Shown here one piece after another: positions 16,634 through 25,473 of a DNA stretch of 54,786 nucleotides. The stretch is from Parvularcula maris (GTDB lineage Bacteria; Pseudomonadota; Alphaproteobacteria; Caulobacterales; Parvularculaceae). Made by a program: the position numbers and the translations under genes. How positions within the stretch are numbered: the stretch's first letter is position 1; each line of letters begins with the position of its first letter. The stretch is taken from assembly GCF_024505085.1 (NCBI RefSeq), contig NZ_JANIBC010000015.1, positions 1 to 54,786 of the forward strand, read 5' to 3'. The notes beneath the pieces are model-generated. The model saw only the letters and a program-made list of their open reading frames with translations. It ran no database searches and was not told the origin of the DNA.

Positions 16634-18445
16634 TTACGCTTCCCCGCCCTTCTGCACCGGTAGCTCCACCAGGAACCTGGCGCCTCCCGGTTGGTCGCTG
16701 AACTGGGGGTCGAGGGGCGGCATGTTCTCGCACCAGATGCGGCCGCCATGGCTCTCGCAGATCTGCCGGGCGATGGCGAGGCCGAGGCCTGAATTGGCGC
16801 CGAAGTTCTCGCCATTGCCGCGCTTGGTGTAGAAACGGTCGAAGACATGTTCGAGGTTCTCCTCCGGCACGCCCGGCCCCTCATCGGAGACGGTGATGAC
16901 GAGGGGTGCACCCTGGCGAACCGGTTTCTCGAGCGCAACGGTCACGGCGCCGGTGGGCGGGGAGAAGCTGACGGCGTTGTCCACCAGGTTGCGGATCACC
17001 CGGCCAAGCGCGGAGGGGGCGCCATAGACCTTCAGCTTGCCGTCCGTATCGTCCCAGAAATTGACCCTGGGGCCGCCCGCCTTGGTCACAGCCCCGTAGC
17101 TGCCCGCCACATCGCCCGCGAGCTTGGACGCGGAGAGGGTGGTGCGCTTCTCGGTGGCGAGCTGCGCATCGAGGCGGGAAGCGCCAGCAATGTCCGAGAT
17201 CAGCCGGTCCATGCGCTCGACATCGGAGGCGATGACCCGGAAGAGCCGCGTCTTTTGCTCGTCGGTCTGGCACTTCTCGAAGGTCTCGACGGCGGAGCGG
17301 ATCGAGGTGAGGGGGTTTTTGAGCTCGTGGCTCACATCGGCGGCGAAGTCGTCGATGCTCTCGATGCGGTGGGTCAGCGCCTCGGTCATGGCGCGGAACG
17401 AGCGCGAGAGGCGGCCCACCTCGTCCTGGCGGTGATCGAGATTAGGAAGCTTCACCTGGCCCGCCCGCCCGACGCAGGAGCGCACCTTGTCGGCAGCGTT
17501 CGCAAGCTGGCGGAGGGGCTGGGTGATCGCGGCCGTCAGGGTGACGGCGGAGAAGCTCGACAGGGCGAAGACGGTGACGAGGAGGGGCAGGAGCAGCGTG
17601 CCGAGCCTGGCGCTGACGGCCTCGACATCGGTGCTTTCGGCGATGACCAGCGCCTGGACCTTGCCGTCCTGAAGAAGCGGTAGGGCCGCCGCCGCGTGGA
17701 GCGCGCCGCCCTGATGGTAGCGCAGCCTCGTTCCGCCGCGGCTGTCACCGCGCAGGATGCGGACGGCATCGGTCTCCGGGGGCAGGGTGCTGATGCGCTC
17801 CTTGAGGGGCAGCTCGAAGAGGAGCTTGCCGAGAAGACCGCTCGCCAGCGCCTGGCCGCGGGAGACGAGGGAGGCTTCGGGTATGGCGGCGGGGATGGGG
17901 ACGGCCTCCGGCTTGACCTCGGCCGCGCTGCCGCTCTCGGCCACCTGGCGCAGCTTGCCGCCGTCGAGGACGTAGTAGGAGAGCCTGCCGTCGAAGCCCT
18001 TGGCCGCCTCGGTCAGCACCAAGGTGGCGGTGATCGGGTCGCCGACGCAGCTCCCGTCGCCGCAGATGCCGAGGGCTTCGGAGGAGAGAGCAGCGCGAGC
18101 GAGGGAGGCCTGCCGCTCGATGGTCTCGAGCCGGGCCTCGATCAGCCCGTCGCGATAGGCAGAGAGCCCCAGCCCGGCAAAGACGAGGAGGATCGCCGCC
18201 AGCGTGTTGCCGATGAGCAGCGCGCCGCCGAAGCGGGAGAAGACGTTGCGGCTCCGGCGCACCTTGGTGGCTTTGGGGAAGGCAGCACGAGCCTCCTCAC
18301 GGCTGCGCGCAGCCGCTTCGGCAGCCTTGCGCAGCGCGTTCTCACCGGCCTTCTCGGCAGGCTCCCGTCCCTCGGCATGCTCCTTCGCGCGAAGGCGAAG
18401 GAGGCTTGCGGGGTCAATCCGTTTTGTACTTGTAGCCGACGCCAT
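16634..18445 (-). CDS. chvG: Sensor histidine kinase ChvG
   Basis: About 603 aa. A long charged cytoplasmic N-terminus precedes the first membrane helix ([23 protein letters not shown]). A periplasmic domain of roughly 230 residues follows, then a second helix ([21 protein letters not shown]), HAMP, the phosphorylated histidine in [18 protein letters not shown], and the ATP-binding boxes [18 protein letters not shown] and [14 protein letters not shown]. In rhizobia ChvG senses acid or envelope state and controls ChvI. The ATG at 18445 overlaps chvI by 32 bp; longer readings lie entirely inside chvI. One periplasmic cysteine pair (CGDGSC) might form a disulfide. Confidence 0.95.
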   Translation of the reverse strand: MASATSTKRIDPASLLRLRAKEHAEGREPAEKAGENALRKAAEAAARSREEARAAFPKATKVRRSRNVFSRFGGALLIGNTLAAILLVFAGLGLSAYRDGLIEARLETIERQASLARAALSSEALGICGDGSCVGDPITATLVLTEAAKGFDGRLSYYVLDGGKLRQVAESGSAAEVKPEAVPIPAAIPEASLVSRGQALASGLLGKLLFELPLKERISTLPPETDAVRILRGDSRGGTRLRYHQGGALHAAAALPLLQDGKVQALVIAESTDVEAVSARLGTLLLPLLVTVFALSSFSAVTLTAAITQPLRQLANAADKVRSCVGRAGQVKLPNLDHRQDEVGRLSRSFRAMTEALTHRIESIDDFAADVSHELKNPLTSIRSAVETFEKCQTDEQKTRLFRVIASDVERMDRLISDIAGASRLDAQLATEKRTTLSASKLAGDVAGSYGAVTKAGGPRVNFWDDTDGKLKVYGAPSALGRVIRNLVDNAVSFSPPTGAVTVALEKPVRQGAPLVITVSDEGPGVPEENLEHVFDRFYTKRGNGENFGANSGLGLAIARQICESHGGRIWCENMPPLDPQFSDQPGGARFLVELPVQKGGEA

Positions 18446-19109
18446 AGAGGGTCTCGATCCCGTCAAAGGCAGGGTCCACCTGCCTGAACTTCTTGCGGAT
18501 GCGCTTGATGTGGCTGTCGATGGTGCGGTCATCGACATAGATCTCGTCGTCATAGGCCGCGTCCATCAGCGAATCGCGCGATTTGACGAAGCCTGGCCTG
18601 TTGGCCAGCGACTGCAGGATCAGGAACTCGGTCACGGTCAGGGTCACCTCCGATCCCTTCCAGGCGCAGGCGTGGCGCGGCGCATCGAGGGTGAGGCTGC
18701 CGCGGCGCAGGACCTCCGAACCGCCCGCCTCCTCCTGCGGAGCCGAGGTCGCCCGGCGCAGCACCGATTTGATCCGCTCCAGAAGAAGCCGCTGGCTGAA
18801 AGGCTTCTTGACGTAGTCGTCGGCCCCCATCGTCAGGCCCAGCATCTCGTCGATCTCTTCATCTTTGGAGGTCAGGAAGATGAAGGGCACCGAGCTCTCG
18901 GCGCGCAGGCGGCGCAGAAGCTCCACCCCGTCCATGCGGGGCATCTTCACATCGGACAGGACGAGGTCGGGGCTCTTGGCGAGGATACCGTCGAGGGCGG
19001 AGGAGCCGTCGGTGAAGGTCCTGACGCCGTAGCCCTCTGCCTCGAGGGCGATCGAGACCGAGGTCAGGATGTTCTCGTCATCGTCGATCAGCGCGATGGA
19101 CGCAGTCAT
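18414..19109 (-). CDS. chvI: Response regulator ChvI
   Basis: A 231-aa OmpR/PhoB-type regulator. Its receiver domain has the acidic pair in [10 protein letters not shown], phospho-acceptor D53 in [12 protein letters not shown], and the lysine in YVKKPFS. The winged helix covers about residues 130-231, with the recognition segment [16 protein letters not shown] and ending [10 protein letters not shown]. It is the partner of ChvG. It is the first gene of the cluster, so its promoter lies in the 171 bp shared with the divergent TonB receptor gene. Confidence 0.95.
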   Translation of the reverse strand: MTASIALIDDDENILTSVSIALEAEGYGVRTFTDGSSALDGILAKSPDLVLSDVKMPRMDGVELLRRLRAESSVPFIFLTSKDEEIDEMLGLTMGADDYVKKPFSQRLLLERIKSVLRRATSAPQEEAGGSEVLRRGSLTLDAPRHACAWKGSEVTLTVTEFLILQSLANRPGFVKSRDSLMDAAYDDEIYVDDRTIDSHIKRIRKKFRQVDPAFDGIETLYGVGYKYKTD

Positions 19110-19210
19110 CAGCCGTCACTCCCACCTTCCCCAGCGGACACTAGTCCTAAGACGCAAAGGTAGGAGGGCGGTGAAAAGGGCGGGGCAAATTGCAAGGATC
19201 GGCTGCACAT

Positions 19211-19231
19211 GCGAATGATTTTCATTTACGC
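19211..19231 (+). promoter_or_regulatory. Fur-box-like operator
   Basis: AATGA-TTT-TCATT at 19214-19226, inside GCGAATGATTTTCATTTACG, closely matches the core of the Fur box. It is 50-70 bp before the TonB receptor start and is the likely iron-responsive operator for the receptor and PepSY genes. Confidence 0.7.
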
Positions 19232-19280
19232 GGAAGTCAGTTCCCTCTAGGCCGCCCTGGCAGTTTCGAGTTTCCCCGCC

Positions 19281-21335
19281 ATGCCGCCGCAAAACCGCGC
19301 TTTTCTTCTCAGTCTGAGCCTGCCCGCCCTCATGTCCGCCATGGCCCATGCCGAACCCGGCGGCGCAAGCGACCGGCTCGACGAGATCGTCGTGACCGGG
19401 GAGCGGACCGATAGGAGCCTTAAGGAGACCGCCTCCAGCGTCGCGGTGACCACGGCAGCCCGGCAGGACGCCCTGGCGGGTCTCGATACGCTGGAGCAGA
19501 TCATCAGGCAGACGGTGGGTGTGAACCCGGCGAACGAGGGCAACCAGGGGCCGACGATCCGCGGCGCCAATACGAGCGGCGTGCTGACCAGTCTGGAGTC
19601 CTTCTTCGGCGGCTCGCAGCCGCGCACCACGATCACGGTAGATGGCCGCCAGCTCACCTTCAACGAGTTCGTCTTCTCGCCCGCTTCCACCTGGGACCTC
19701 GATCAGGTGGAGATCTTCCGTGGACCGCAGACCACGACCCAGGGGCGGAACGCGATCTCGGGGGCGATCCTCATCGAGACGGCGGACCCCAACCACGATG
19801 TCCTCGAGGGGCGGGCGCAGGTGGTGGTAGGCAGCCTCGATACGCTGCGGACCTCCGGCGTCATCTCCGGTCCCATCGGTGACGGCCAGCTCGCCTTCAG
19901 ACTGGCGGCCGACTACCTCGAGGAGGAGAGCCCGGTCACGCCCCTTGGTGTCGAGGAGGATATTGGTGCCGACCTGCGCGCCATCGAGACGTTGAACCTG
20001 CGCGGGAAGCTCGGATGGAAACCCGATGCGCTAGAAGGGTTCGAGGCGCTCTTCACCGTGACGCATACGGACACCCAGCGCCCGCAGACCGACAGCGTCG
20101 ACCTCCCCTTCGAGGACCGCGAACGCTTCAACCCCGGCTTCTCCGTCTTCACCACGGGCAGCACCGGCGGCATTTTGGAGACGGGCCTGACGCTGTCGGA
20201 CAAACTCAGCCTACGCAACACCGCGACCGTCACGACCATCGACGTGGAGCGGCTGGCGCCTGTAGGCACGGGCAATGCGGACATCGAGAACGACGAGTTC
20301 AGCAACGAGTTCGTAGCCGAGTTCGGCGGAGAGACAATGCTGAGCGGCCTTTTCGGGGTCTATGTCTGGGAGCTGGAGAGTGACGAGCGGCTGGACCTCT
20401 CCGCCTTCGGTATCGGCACGGGTACGTTCACGGACGAGCGCTCCAGCCTGGGCGTCTTCGGCCAGACGACATGGTCGCCGACGGAGGCTCTGCACCTGAC
20501 CCTTGGCGGGCGTTACCAGCGGGATGCCCAGAACCGGGAAGGCGGCTTTGACGGCATCATCCCGGTCGATTTTGATGAGACCTTCGACGCCTTCCTTCCG
20601 AGGGCGGAGCTTGCCCTCGACGTGACGCCCCGGACCCGCATTGGCCTGACGGCGGAGCGCGGCTTCAACGCCGGCGGCTTCACCTTCAACTTCGATACCT
20701 TCGCCACCGAGCTGTTCGAGGAGGAGACCCTCTGGAACTACGAGGCTTTCCTGCGGAGCGATCTGGCGGGCGGCACGGTCAGCATCGCGGCCAATCTGTT
20801 CTACACGGACTTCGAGGACCTTCAGATCGCCACCCTGGTCGAGCTGGGACCGGAGTTCTTCGCCAATGTCTTCAGCAATGTGCCCGAAGCCCGCTCTATC
20901 GGCGCCGAAGTGGACGTGAGTTGGTCGCCGTCCGATGCGCTGACCCTCACCGGCGGTGTGGGCCTGGTCGATACGGAGTTCACGAGCGATTCCGTTGCGG
21001 GGGCGGAGCTCGACGGCAACGAGTTCCAGCGCGCCCCCGGCGTGACCGCTATCGCCAGCGCCGTGTGGCGTCCGCTGCCTCGCTGGACCCTCAGCGCCTT
21101 CGGTCGCTACACGGATGGATTCTTCAGCGACGACTCCAATCTGCCCGAGAACGAGGTGGACAGCTTCTTCGTCGCCGACGCGCAGGTCAGCTACGAGCTC
21201 GGCCGAGCCCGCCTGTTCGTCGACGCCACCAACATCTTCGACGAGACCTTCGAAACCTTCGTCTTCGATAGAGGCAGCACGGCCAGCCTCGGTGAGCCCC
21301 GCCGCGTCACCGGCGGGATCGATGTGAGGTTCTAG
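19281..21335 (+). CDS. TonB-dependent receptor, iron/siderophore type
   Basis: A 684-aa outer-membrane receptor. The signal peptide ends AHA-EP. A TonB box DEIVVTGER is followed by a plug domain (GPTIRGANTSGV, DQVEIFRGPQTTTQGRNAISG) and a 22-strand barrel ending with a terminal phenylalanine (GGIDVRF). The Fur-box-like site upstream and the PepSY protein 3 bases downstream indicate uptake of an iron chelate. The exact ligand is unknown. The barrel carries few cysteines and no metal-binding clusters, unlike the receptor at 52391. Confidence 0.93.
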   Translation: MPPQNRAFLLSLSLPALMSAMAHAEPGGASDRLDEIVVTGERTDRSLKETASSVAVTTAARQDALAGLDTLEQIIRQTVGVNPANEGNQGPTIRGANTSGVLTSLESFFGGSQPRTTITVDGRQLTFNEFVFSPASTWDLDQVEIFRGPQTTTQGRNAISGAILIETADPNHDVLEGRAQVVVGSLDTLRTSGVISGPIGDGQLAFRLAADYLEEESPVTPLGVEEDIGADLRAIETLNLRGKLGWKPDALEGFEALFTVTHTDTQRPQTDSVDLPFEDRERFNPGFSVFTTGSTGGILETGLTLSDKLSLRNTATVTTIDVERLAPVGTGNADIENDEFSNEFVAEFGGETMLSGLFGVYVWELESDERLDLSAFGIGTGTFTDERSSLGVFGQTTWSPTEALHLTLGGRYQRDAQNREGGFDGIIPVDFDETFDAFLPRAELALDVTPRTRIGLTAERGFNAGGFTFNFDTFATELFEEETLWNYEAFLRSDLAGGTVSIAANLFYTDFEDLQIATLVELGPEFFANVFSNVPEARSIGAEVDVSWSPSDALTLTGGVGLVDTEFTSDSVAGAELDGNEFQRAPGVTAIASAVWRPLPRWTLSAFGRYTDGFFSDDSNLPENEVDSFFVADAQVSYELGRARLFVDATNIFDETFETFVFDRGSTASLGEPRRVTGGIDVRF

Positions 21336-21338
21336 AGC

Positions 21339-22520
21339 GTGGATGTCGCCAGCCCCGTCGCGGTCAGGCTGAGGGCGAAGAGGACCTCTCTTCGCCGCCT
21401 GGTCCACGCCGTCCATGGTTGGCTGGGCGCAGCGGCGTCACTGTTCATTCTCCTCGTTGCGCTCAGCGGTGTACTGATCTCCTTCTCCGGTCCTCTCATG
21501 GGATGGGAGACCGGCGCCTATGCCGTCTCCAGCCCCCGCCCCGAAGGTTCCTCCGCCGACCTTTCCGAGATGATCGCTGCGGCGAAGGCCGAAGCGGGTC
21601 CTGGTTTCATACCCCTCGGCTATCTCGGTCCGCATGCGGAGATCGTCACCGAGGCGGAGATGGTCTACGGCCTCTCCGCGCCGCCTGACGAGGGAGGGGA
21701 GGTCGAGATCGTCGCCTTCGATCCCGGAACGGGCGAGACGACCGGCACCTTCCTTCTGGACCGGACGCTGACCCACGGTCTGATCGACTTTCATACCAGC
21801 CTTCTCGCAGGTCCGGCAGGGGCGGTTCTCGTCGCTATCGTCGGTCTACTGATGAGCCTTCTCGCGGCGCTCGGCCTGTGGCTATGGTTGCCGCGGACCC
21901 TCAGCCAGGTTCGAGGCAAGGCCTTGAGCTTTCGCGCGGCACGCAAGCTTCTGCGCCAGAGCCTCAGCATCCACAGCCTGGCCGGTTTCTGGCTCGGGGC
22001 GGCAGTGATCCTCTGGGGGCTGAGCGGTACCTACTGGTCGAAGCCTGACTGGTTCGCGTCCGCCCAGACCGACCGTGCCGGAACGGACCTGCCTCAAGCC
22101 TTCGAAAGCGAGGGTTGCGGCGAGAGCGTTTCAGCCTCCGAGGCCGCCGCCTTGGCCCTCTCCCTCCACCCAGGCAAAACGCTTCTGGAGGCCGAGTTCG
22201 CCGCCCCCTGGCAGCCCTACCATGTTCTCTACCTCACCAAGGAAGGCGCTATAGACAGGGACGATGGCGACACTCGCGTCTGGGTCCATGCTGCCTGCGA
22301 AGCCATCTCTTATACCGTGTCGAACGGAGGTGCAGGTCATGCGGCGGGGCTCGCCAAGGCATTCCATTCGGGCCGCCTCTTCGGCCCGCTACGGACTGTG
22401 GTTGTGGGCCTTCTCGGCGTGGGCCTAGTCCTTCTTTCGGTGACCGGCCTGCATCTATGGTGGGTGAAGACCGCCTCGCCGATGATCGCGGCCAGCCGAG
22501 CGCGCCGGGGATCGAGATAG
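21339..22520 (+). CDS. PepSY-domain inner-membrane protein (PiuB-like)
   Basis: A 393-aa PepSY_TM family protein. The first helix contains HAVHGWLGAAASLFILLVALSGVLISF; a PepSY-rich periplasmic part and further helices follow near residues 165-190, 210-230 and 350-375. Histidines in HAVHGW, DFHTSL, SIHSLAGFW and TGLHLWW recur next to helices, as in relatives thought to reduce ferric siderophores or take part in haem handling. A GTG start lies 3 bases after the receptor stop, with GAGGT in the receptor end as ribosome site. Co-expression with the receptor is likely. Confidence 0.88.
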   Translation: MDVASPVAVRLRAKRTSLRRLVHAVHGWLGAAASLFILLVALSGVLISFSGPLMGWETGAYAVSSPRPEGSSADLSEMIAAAKAEAGPGFIPLGYLGPHAEIVTEAEMVYGLSAPPDEGGEVEIVAFDPGTGETTGTFLLDRTLTHGLIDFHTSLLAGPAGAVLVAIVGLLMSLLAALGLWLWLPRTLSQVRGKALSFRAARKLLRQSLSIHSLAGFWLGAAVILWGLSGTYWSKPDWFASAQTDRAGTDLPQAFESEGCGESVSASEAAALALSLHPGKTLLEAEFAAPWQPYHVLYLTKEGAIDRDDGDTRVWVHAACEAISYTVSNGGAGHAAGLAKAFHSGRLFGPLRTVVVGLLGVGLVLLSVTGLHLWWVKTASPMIAASRARRGSR

Positions 22521-22587
22521 AACGGCGCAGGTCTTTTCTCTGCCTTTGTGCGCTGCAACGGCCTTCGACACAGGCTAGGCCCGTCCC

Positions 22588-23520
22588 ATGAGCCAGTCTT
22601 CCGAGCCGACCCTTCGCCAGCTTCGCTACCTCGTGGCGCTCGGCTCGACCTTGAGCTTCCGCCGGGCGGCGGCGATCTGCGGCATCACCCAGCCCTCCTT
22701 CAGCGCGCAGATCAAGGCGCTGGAGGGCAGCCTCGGCGTGCTGGTCGCCGAGCGGGGCACGGGGGCGGTGACCATGACGCCGATCGGGCGCGAGCTGGCG
22801 GCGGCCGCAGTGGAGATCCTCGACCGGGTGGATGGGCTGCGAGCCAAGGCCGCCGAGGGGCCGGTGGCCGGGGTGCTGCGGCTAGGGGTCAAGGCGACCC
22901 TCGGCCCCTATCTTCTTCCCAGGGTGATCGAGAACCTCCACCGCACCCATCCCGAGCTCAAGCTCTTCATCCGCGAGGGGGCGCCGGTGGACCTCGAGAT
23001 GGAGCTGGCTGCGGGCCTTCACGACATGCTCCTGGCGCAGCTTCCCATTCTTTCCCAGGACATCTCCTCGGCGAGGCTGTTCCGCGAGCCGCTCTTCCTT
23101 GCGGTCGCCGGGGACCATCCTTTGGCCTCCAAAACGAGCTTCGAGCCGGAGGACCTTCGCGGCCTCGACGTCCTGACCCTCTCCCCGCGCTACCACCTTC
23201 ACGAGCAGGTGCTGCGGCTCTGCGAGGAGCATGGCGCCAGGATGCGGCGCGACTACGAGGGCACGAGCCTCGACGCGCTGCGCCAGATGGTGGGGATGGG
23301 GCTGGGCGCGACCTTTCTGCCCGGCCTCTATGTCGCCTCCGAGGTGCACAACACGAAAGACGTGGCCGTGCTGCGCTCCTCGCGGCTGCGCATGTCCCGC
23401 ACCATGGGTCTGGCCTGGCGGCGAGCCTCCGCCATCGACCCGGCCCGCGAGGCCATCACCCAGGCGGTGGGCGAGGTGCTGAAGGGCGGCAGCGAGTACG
23501 CGATCCTCGACCGGAGCTGA
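22588..23520 (+). CDS. OxyR-like LysR regulator without peroxidatic Cys
   Basis: A 310-aa LysR-type regulator closest in layout to OxyR: LRQLRYLVALGSTLSFRRAAAICGITQPSFSAQIKALE, then a C-terminal effector domain with GTSLDALRQMVGMGLGATFLPGLY. In E. coli OxyR the peroxide-reactive Cys199 and its partner Cys208 lie just before this stretch. Here the aligned segment is RYHLHEQVLRLCEEHGA: the second cysteine is kept but the first position is not cysteine. Direct peroxide sensing by the usual disulfide is therefore doubtful. It follows the PepSY gene by 67 bp on the same strand. Confidence 0.85.
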   Translation: MSQSSEPTLRQLRYLVALGSTLSFRRAAAICGITQPSFSAQIKALEGSLGVLVAERGTGAVTMTPIGRELAAAAVEILDRVDGLRAKAAEGPVAGVLRLGVKATLGPYLLPRVIENLHRTHPELKLFIREGAPVDLEMELAAGLHDMLLAQLPILSQDISSARLFREPLFLAVAGDHPLASKTSFEPEDLRGLDVLTLSPRYHLHEQVLRLCEEHGARMRRDYEGTSLDALRQMVGMGLGATFLPGLYVASEVHNTKDVAVLRSSRLRMSRTMGLAWRRASAIDPAREAITQAVGEVLKGGSEYAILDRS

Positions 23521-23727
23521 CGAGGGCCACCTCTGCCCATGCCGGTTACCACCGCCGCCGATAGGATTGCCCTATGCGGATTGCCCGTGAGATCGGCGCC
23601 GTGCATATGAGGGGTGCGGACGAGGAAGCCCGTGCCTTCTGCCCCTGAGGCCGGTTTTGCCCTCCCTGCCTTCTTGGTCCGCCACTGCTGGGACGACGCG
23701 GCACTCCCGACGCCGCCCTCCCGGTTC
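23521..23727. other. Intergenic stretch, nothing recognised
   Basis: About 200 bp between the OxyR-like gene and the bidirectional terminator. No open frame with a ribosome site and no recognised RNA or repeat. Confidence 0.5.
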
Positions 23728-23772
23728 GGAGGCAGCGGCCGTCCTGACCTGAGCCGCTGCCTCCGCGATTTT
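23728..23772 (+). terminator. Rho-independent terminator
   Basis: Arms GGAGGCAGCGGC (23728-23739) and GCCGCTGCCTCC (23753-23764) pair perfectly around a 13-base loop. GCGA and five T residues follow on the plus strand, next to the stop of the convergent regulator gene. It should end the OxyR-like transcript. Confidence 0.8.
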
Positions 23773-25353
23773 TCAGAGCGTGCCGCCGAGGGAAGGCGCC
23801 GGAAGGTCGATGAACTCGGCCAGGCTTCGGGTCGCCATGATCAGCTCTTCTTGGGCTTCGAGCTCCAGTCTCACGCGATCCACGACGCGGCGCCCCTCCT
23901 CCGATGCCATCAGCTCGCGGAGATAGGGGGACTGCTTCAGCCAAGCGATATCGCGCCAGCCGAGGTCCACCGCCTGCGAGAGCGCGTCGAGGGCTTCGAC
24001 CTCCCTGCCGAGACCGGCCATGATTTCGGCCAGCGCCACCCTCGACCAGGTCGACATCCTTTTCTCCTCAAGGCTTAGCGTCGACGCAGCGAGCCAGGCT
24101 TCGGTCGGCGGGTTTTCTCCGGTACCTGCCTCCAGGGCTGCAAGGTCCCATGCCGCCCAGGCGCCCGCCGCTTCGAACGACCGCCGGGCCTCATCGTGCC
24201 TACCCAGCATCAGCGCCGCTCGGCCCCGAAGCTGCAGAATGATCGGCGCCGAGCGGTCCTCTCCCCTGGTCTGATCCAGAACTTCGAGAGCCGCCTCCGC
24301 CTCGCCCCGGCGTAGGTGCGAGCGCGCCAGCTCGCTCAGCACCACCACTTGCCCTGGGTTCATCGACAGCGCCCTCGCCCGCCAGGCCTCGGCGGCGGGG
24401 TGGCCGATCAGCTCCAACGCCTGGGCGATCTGAATCTCGGCGTAGCGTGATGCTCCCCCCGCCTCCTGCGCCTGCCGTTCGAGCATCAGCGCCTGGTGGA
24501 GGTCCCCCTGGATGAGGTGCACATAGGCCGCGCTCGAAAGAGCCGAGGCGTTGGTCGGGTCCAGCCGATAGGCGTAGCGGTAGGCGGTCAGGCCCTCATT
24601 CGATCTTCCTTGGGCGTCGAGCGAGTATCCGAGGGAGGACCATGCGCCGCTGCTCTTGGGCTCGGCGGCGATCAAGGCGCGGGCCAGCGCCTCGGCCTCT
24701 TTCTTCTCCTCGAGGCCGCCGCCGAACTTGGTGGCTTTCGTGGTCAGGGCGAAGCTGAGCGCCAGACGCGCATCGAAGTTCTCCGGTTCCCTCGCGACCG
24801 CCTCTCTCAGGAGGGCCAAGGCGCGATCGGTCTCGCGGAACTGGTGAAGGGCGAGCTGCTGCTTCGCACGATGAACGAGGATCGCCGTCTCCGACTGGGG
24901 ACCGGTATGGGCGGCGCCTGGCGTTTCCCGCTCGCCGCCCAGCGCACCTAGCGTTACCGCGACCGCCGCGATGGCCAGGCTAGCAGCCGCTGCCAGACGG
25001 GACGGCTGGACCTTCCACAAGCTCGGCGGCGGCGTGTCAGCTTCCGCTCGGGCGACGCTCGCGGTAGCGGCGTAGCCCGCCCCGCGGACGGTTCTGATAT
25101 AGCGCGGCCTCTTCGGGTCGTCGCCAAGGGCTTTGCGCAGCAGCGCGATGCGCTGCGCCACCGTCTCCGCGCTCACATGCTCCAAGCGCCAGACCCGGCG
25201 CGCGAAGTCATCGACACTGAGAGGATGAGGTGCGGCCTCGAGGAGCGCCAGCAGGGCATCGAAGCTCAGATCCGGCAGCTCGACAGGCTCGCCGCCGCGG
25301 CGCACGGACCGCGCTTGGCTATCGACCGACAGATCATCGAGCATGAACCGCAT
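23773..25353 (-). CDS. CadC-like winged-helix regulator with TPR domain
   Basis: A 526-aa protein. An OmpR/CadC-type DNA-binding domain fills residues 1-100 (LSFDALLALLEAAP, VSAETVAQRIALLRKALGDDPKRPRYIRTVRGAGY). A single membrane helix lies at about 115-135 (LAAAASLAIAAVAVTLGAL). The rest is a helical TPR domain of some eight repeats, such as SSLGYSLDAQGRSNEGLTAYRYAYRLDPTNA. Such proteins bind DNA from the membrane. It is divergent from the serine hydrolase gene across 120 bp holding a perfect 11-bp-arm dyad, so it probably controls that gene and itself. Confidence 0.88.
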   Translation of the reverse strand: MRFMLDDLSVDSQARSVRRGGEPVELPDLSFDALLALLEAAPHPLSVDDFARRVWRLEHVSAETVAQRIALLRKALGDDPKRPRYIRTVRGAGYAATASVARAEADTPPPSLWKVQPSRLAAAASLAIAAVAVTLGALGGERETPGAAHTGPQSETAILVHRAKQQLALHQFRETDRALALLREAVAREPENFDARLALSFALTTKATKFGGGLEEKKEAEALARALIAAEPKSSGAWSSLGYSLDAQGRSNEGLTAYRYAYRLDPTNASALSSAAYVHLIQGDLHQALMLERQAQEAGGASRYAEIQIAQALELIGHPAAEAWRARALSMNPGQVVVLSELARSHLRRGEAEAALEVLDQTRGEDRSAPIILQLRGRAALMLGRHDEARRSFEAAGAWAAWDLAALEAGTGENPPTEAWLAASTLSLEEKRMSTWSRVALAEIMAGLGREVEALDALSQAVDLGWRDIAWLKQSPYLRELMASEEGRRVVDRVRLELEAQEELIMATRSLAEFIDLPAPSLGGTL

Positions 25354-25369
25354 GACGCTATCCTAAAGC

Positions 25370-25396
25370 CTTTCTTGAAGACGCGCTTCAAGAAAG
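25370..25396. promoter_or_regulatory. Dyad operator between regulator and hydrolase
   Basis: CTTTCTTGAAG (25370-25380) and CTTCAAGAAAG (25386-25396) are perfect inverted repeats separated by 5 bases. An extra CTTCAAG half-site lies at 25406-25412. Their place between divergent genes makes them the likely binding sites of the CadC-like protein. Confidence 0.65.
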
Positions 25397-25473
25397 TTCG
25401 GGCGTCTTCAAGTGACGCCGCACCAGCCTCCCAGCAGGATCTCCTCGTTTCGACGATATCAAGGGAGCGATCC

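Noticed and set aside
25177-25473. N-terminal extension of the serine hydrolase
   Set aside because: It is antisense to the CadC-like gene; the start at 25474 has a ribosome site and begins a signal peptide.
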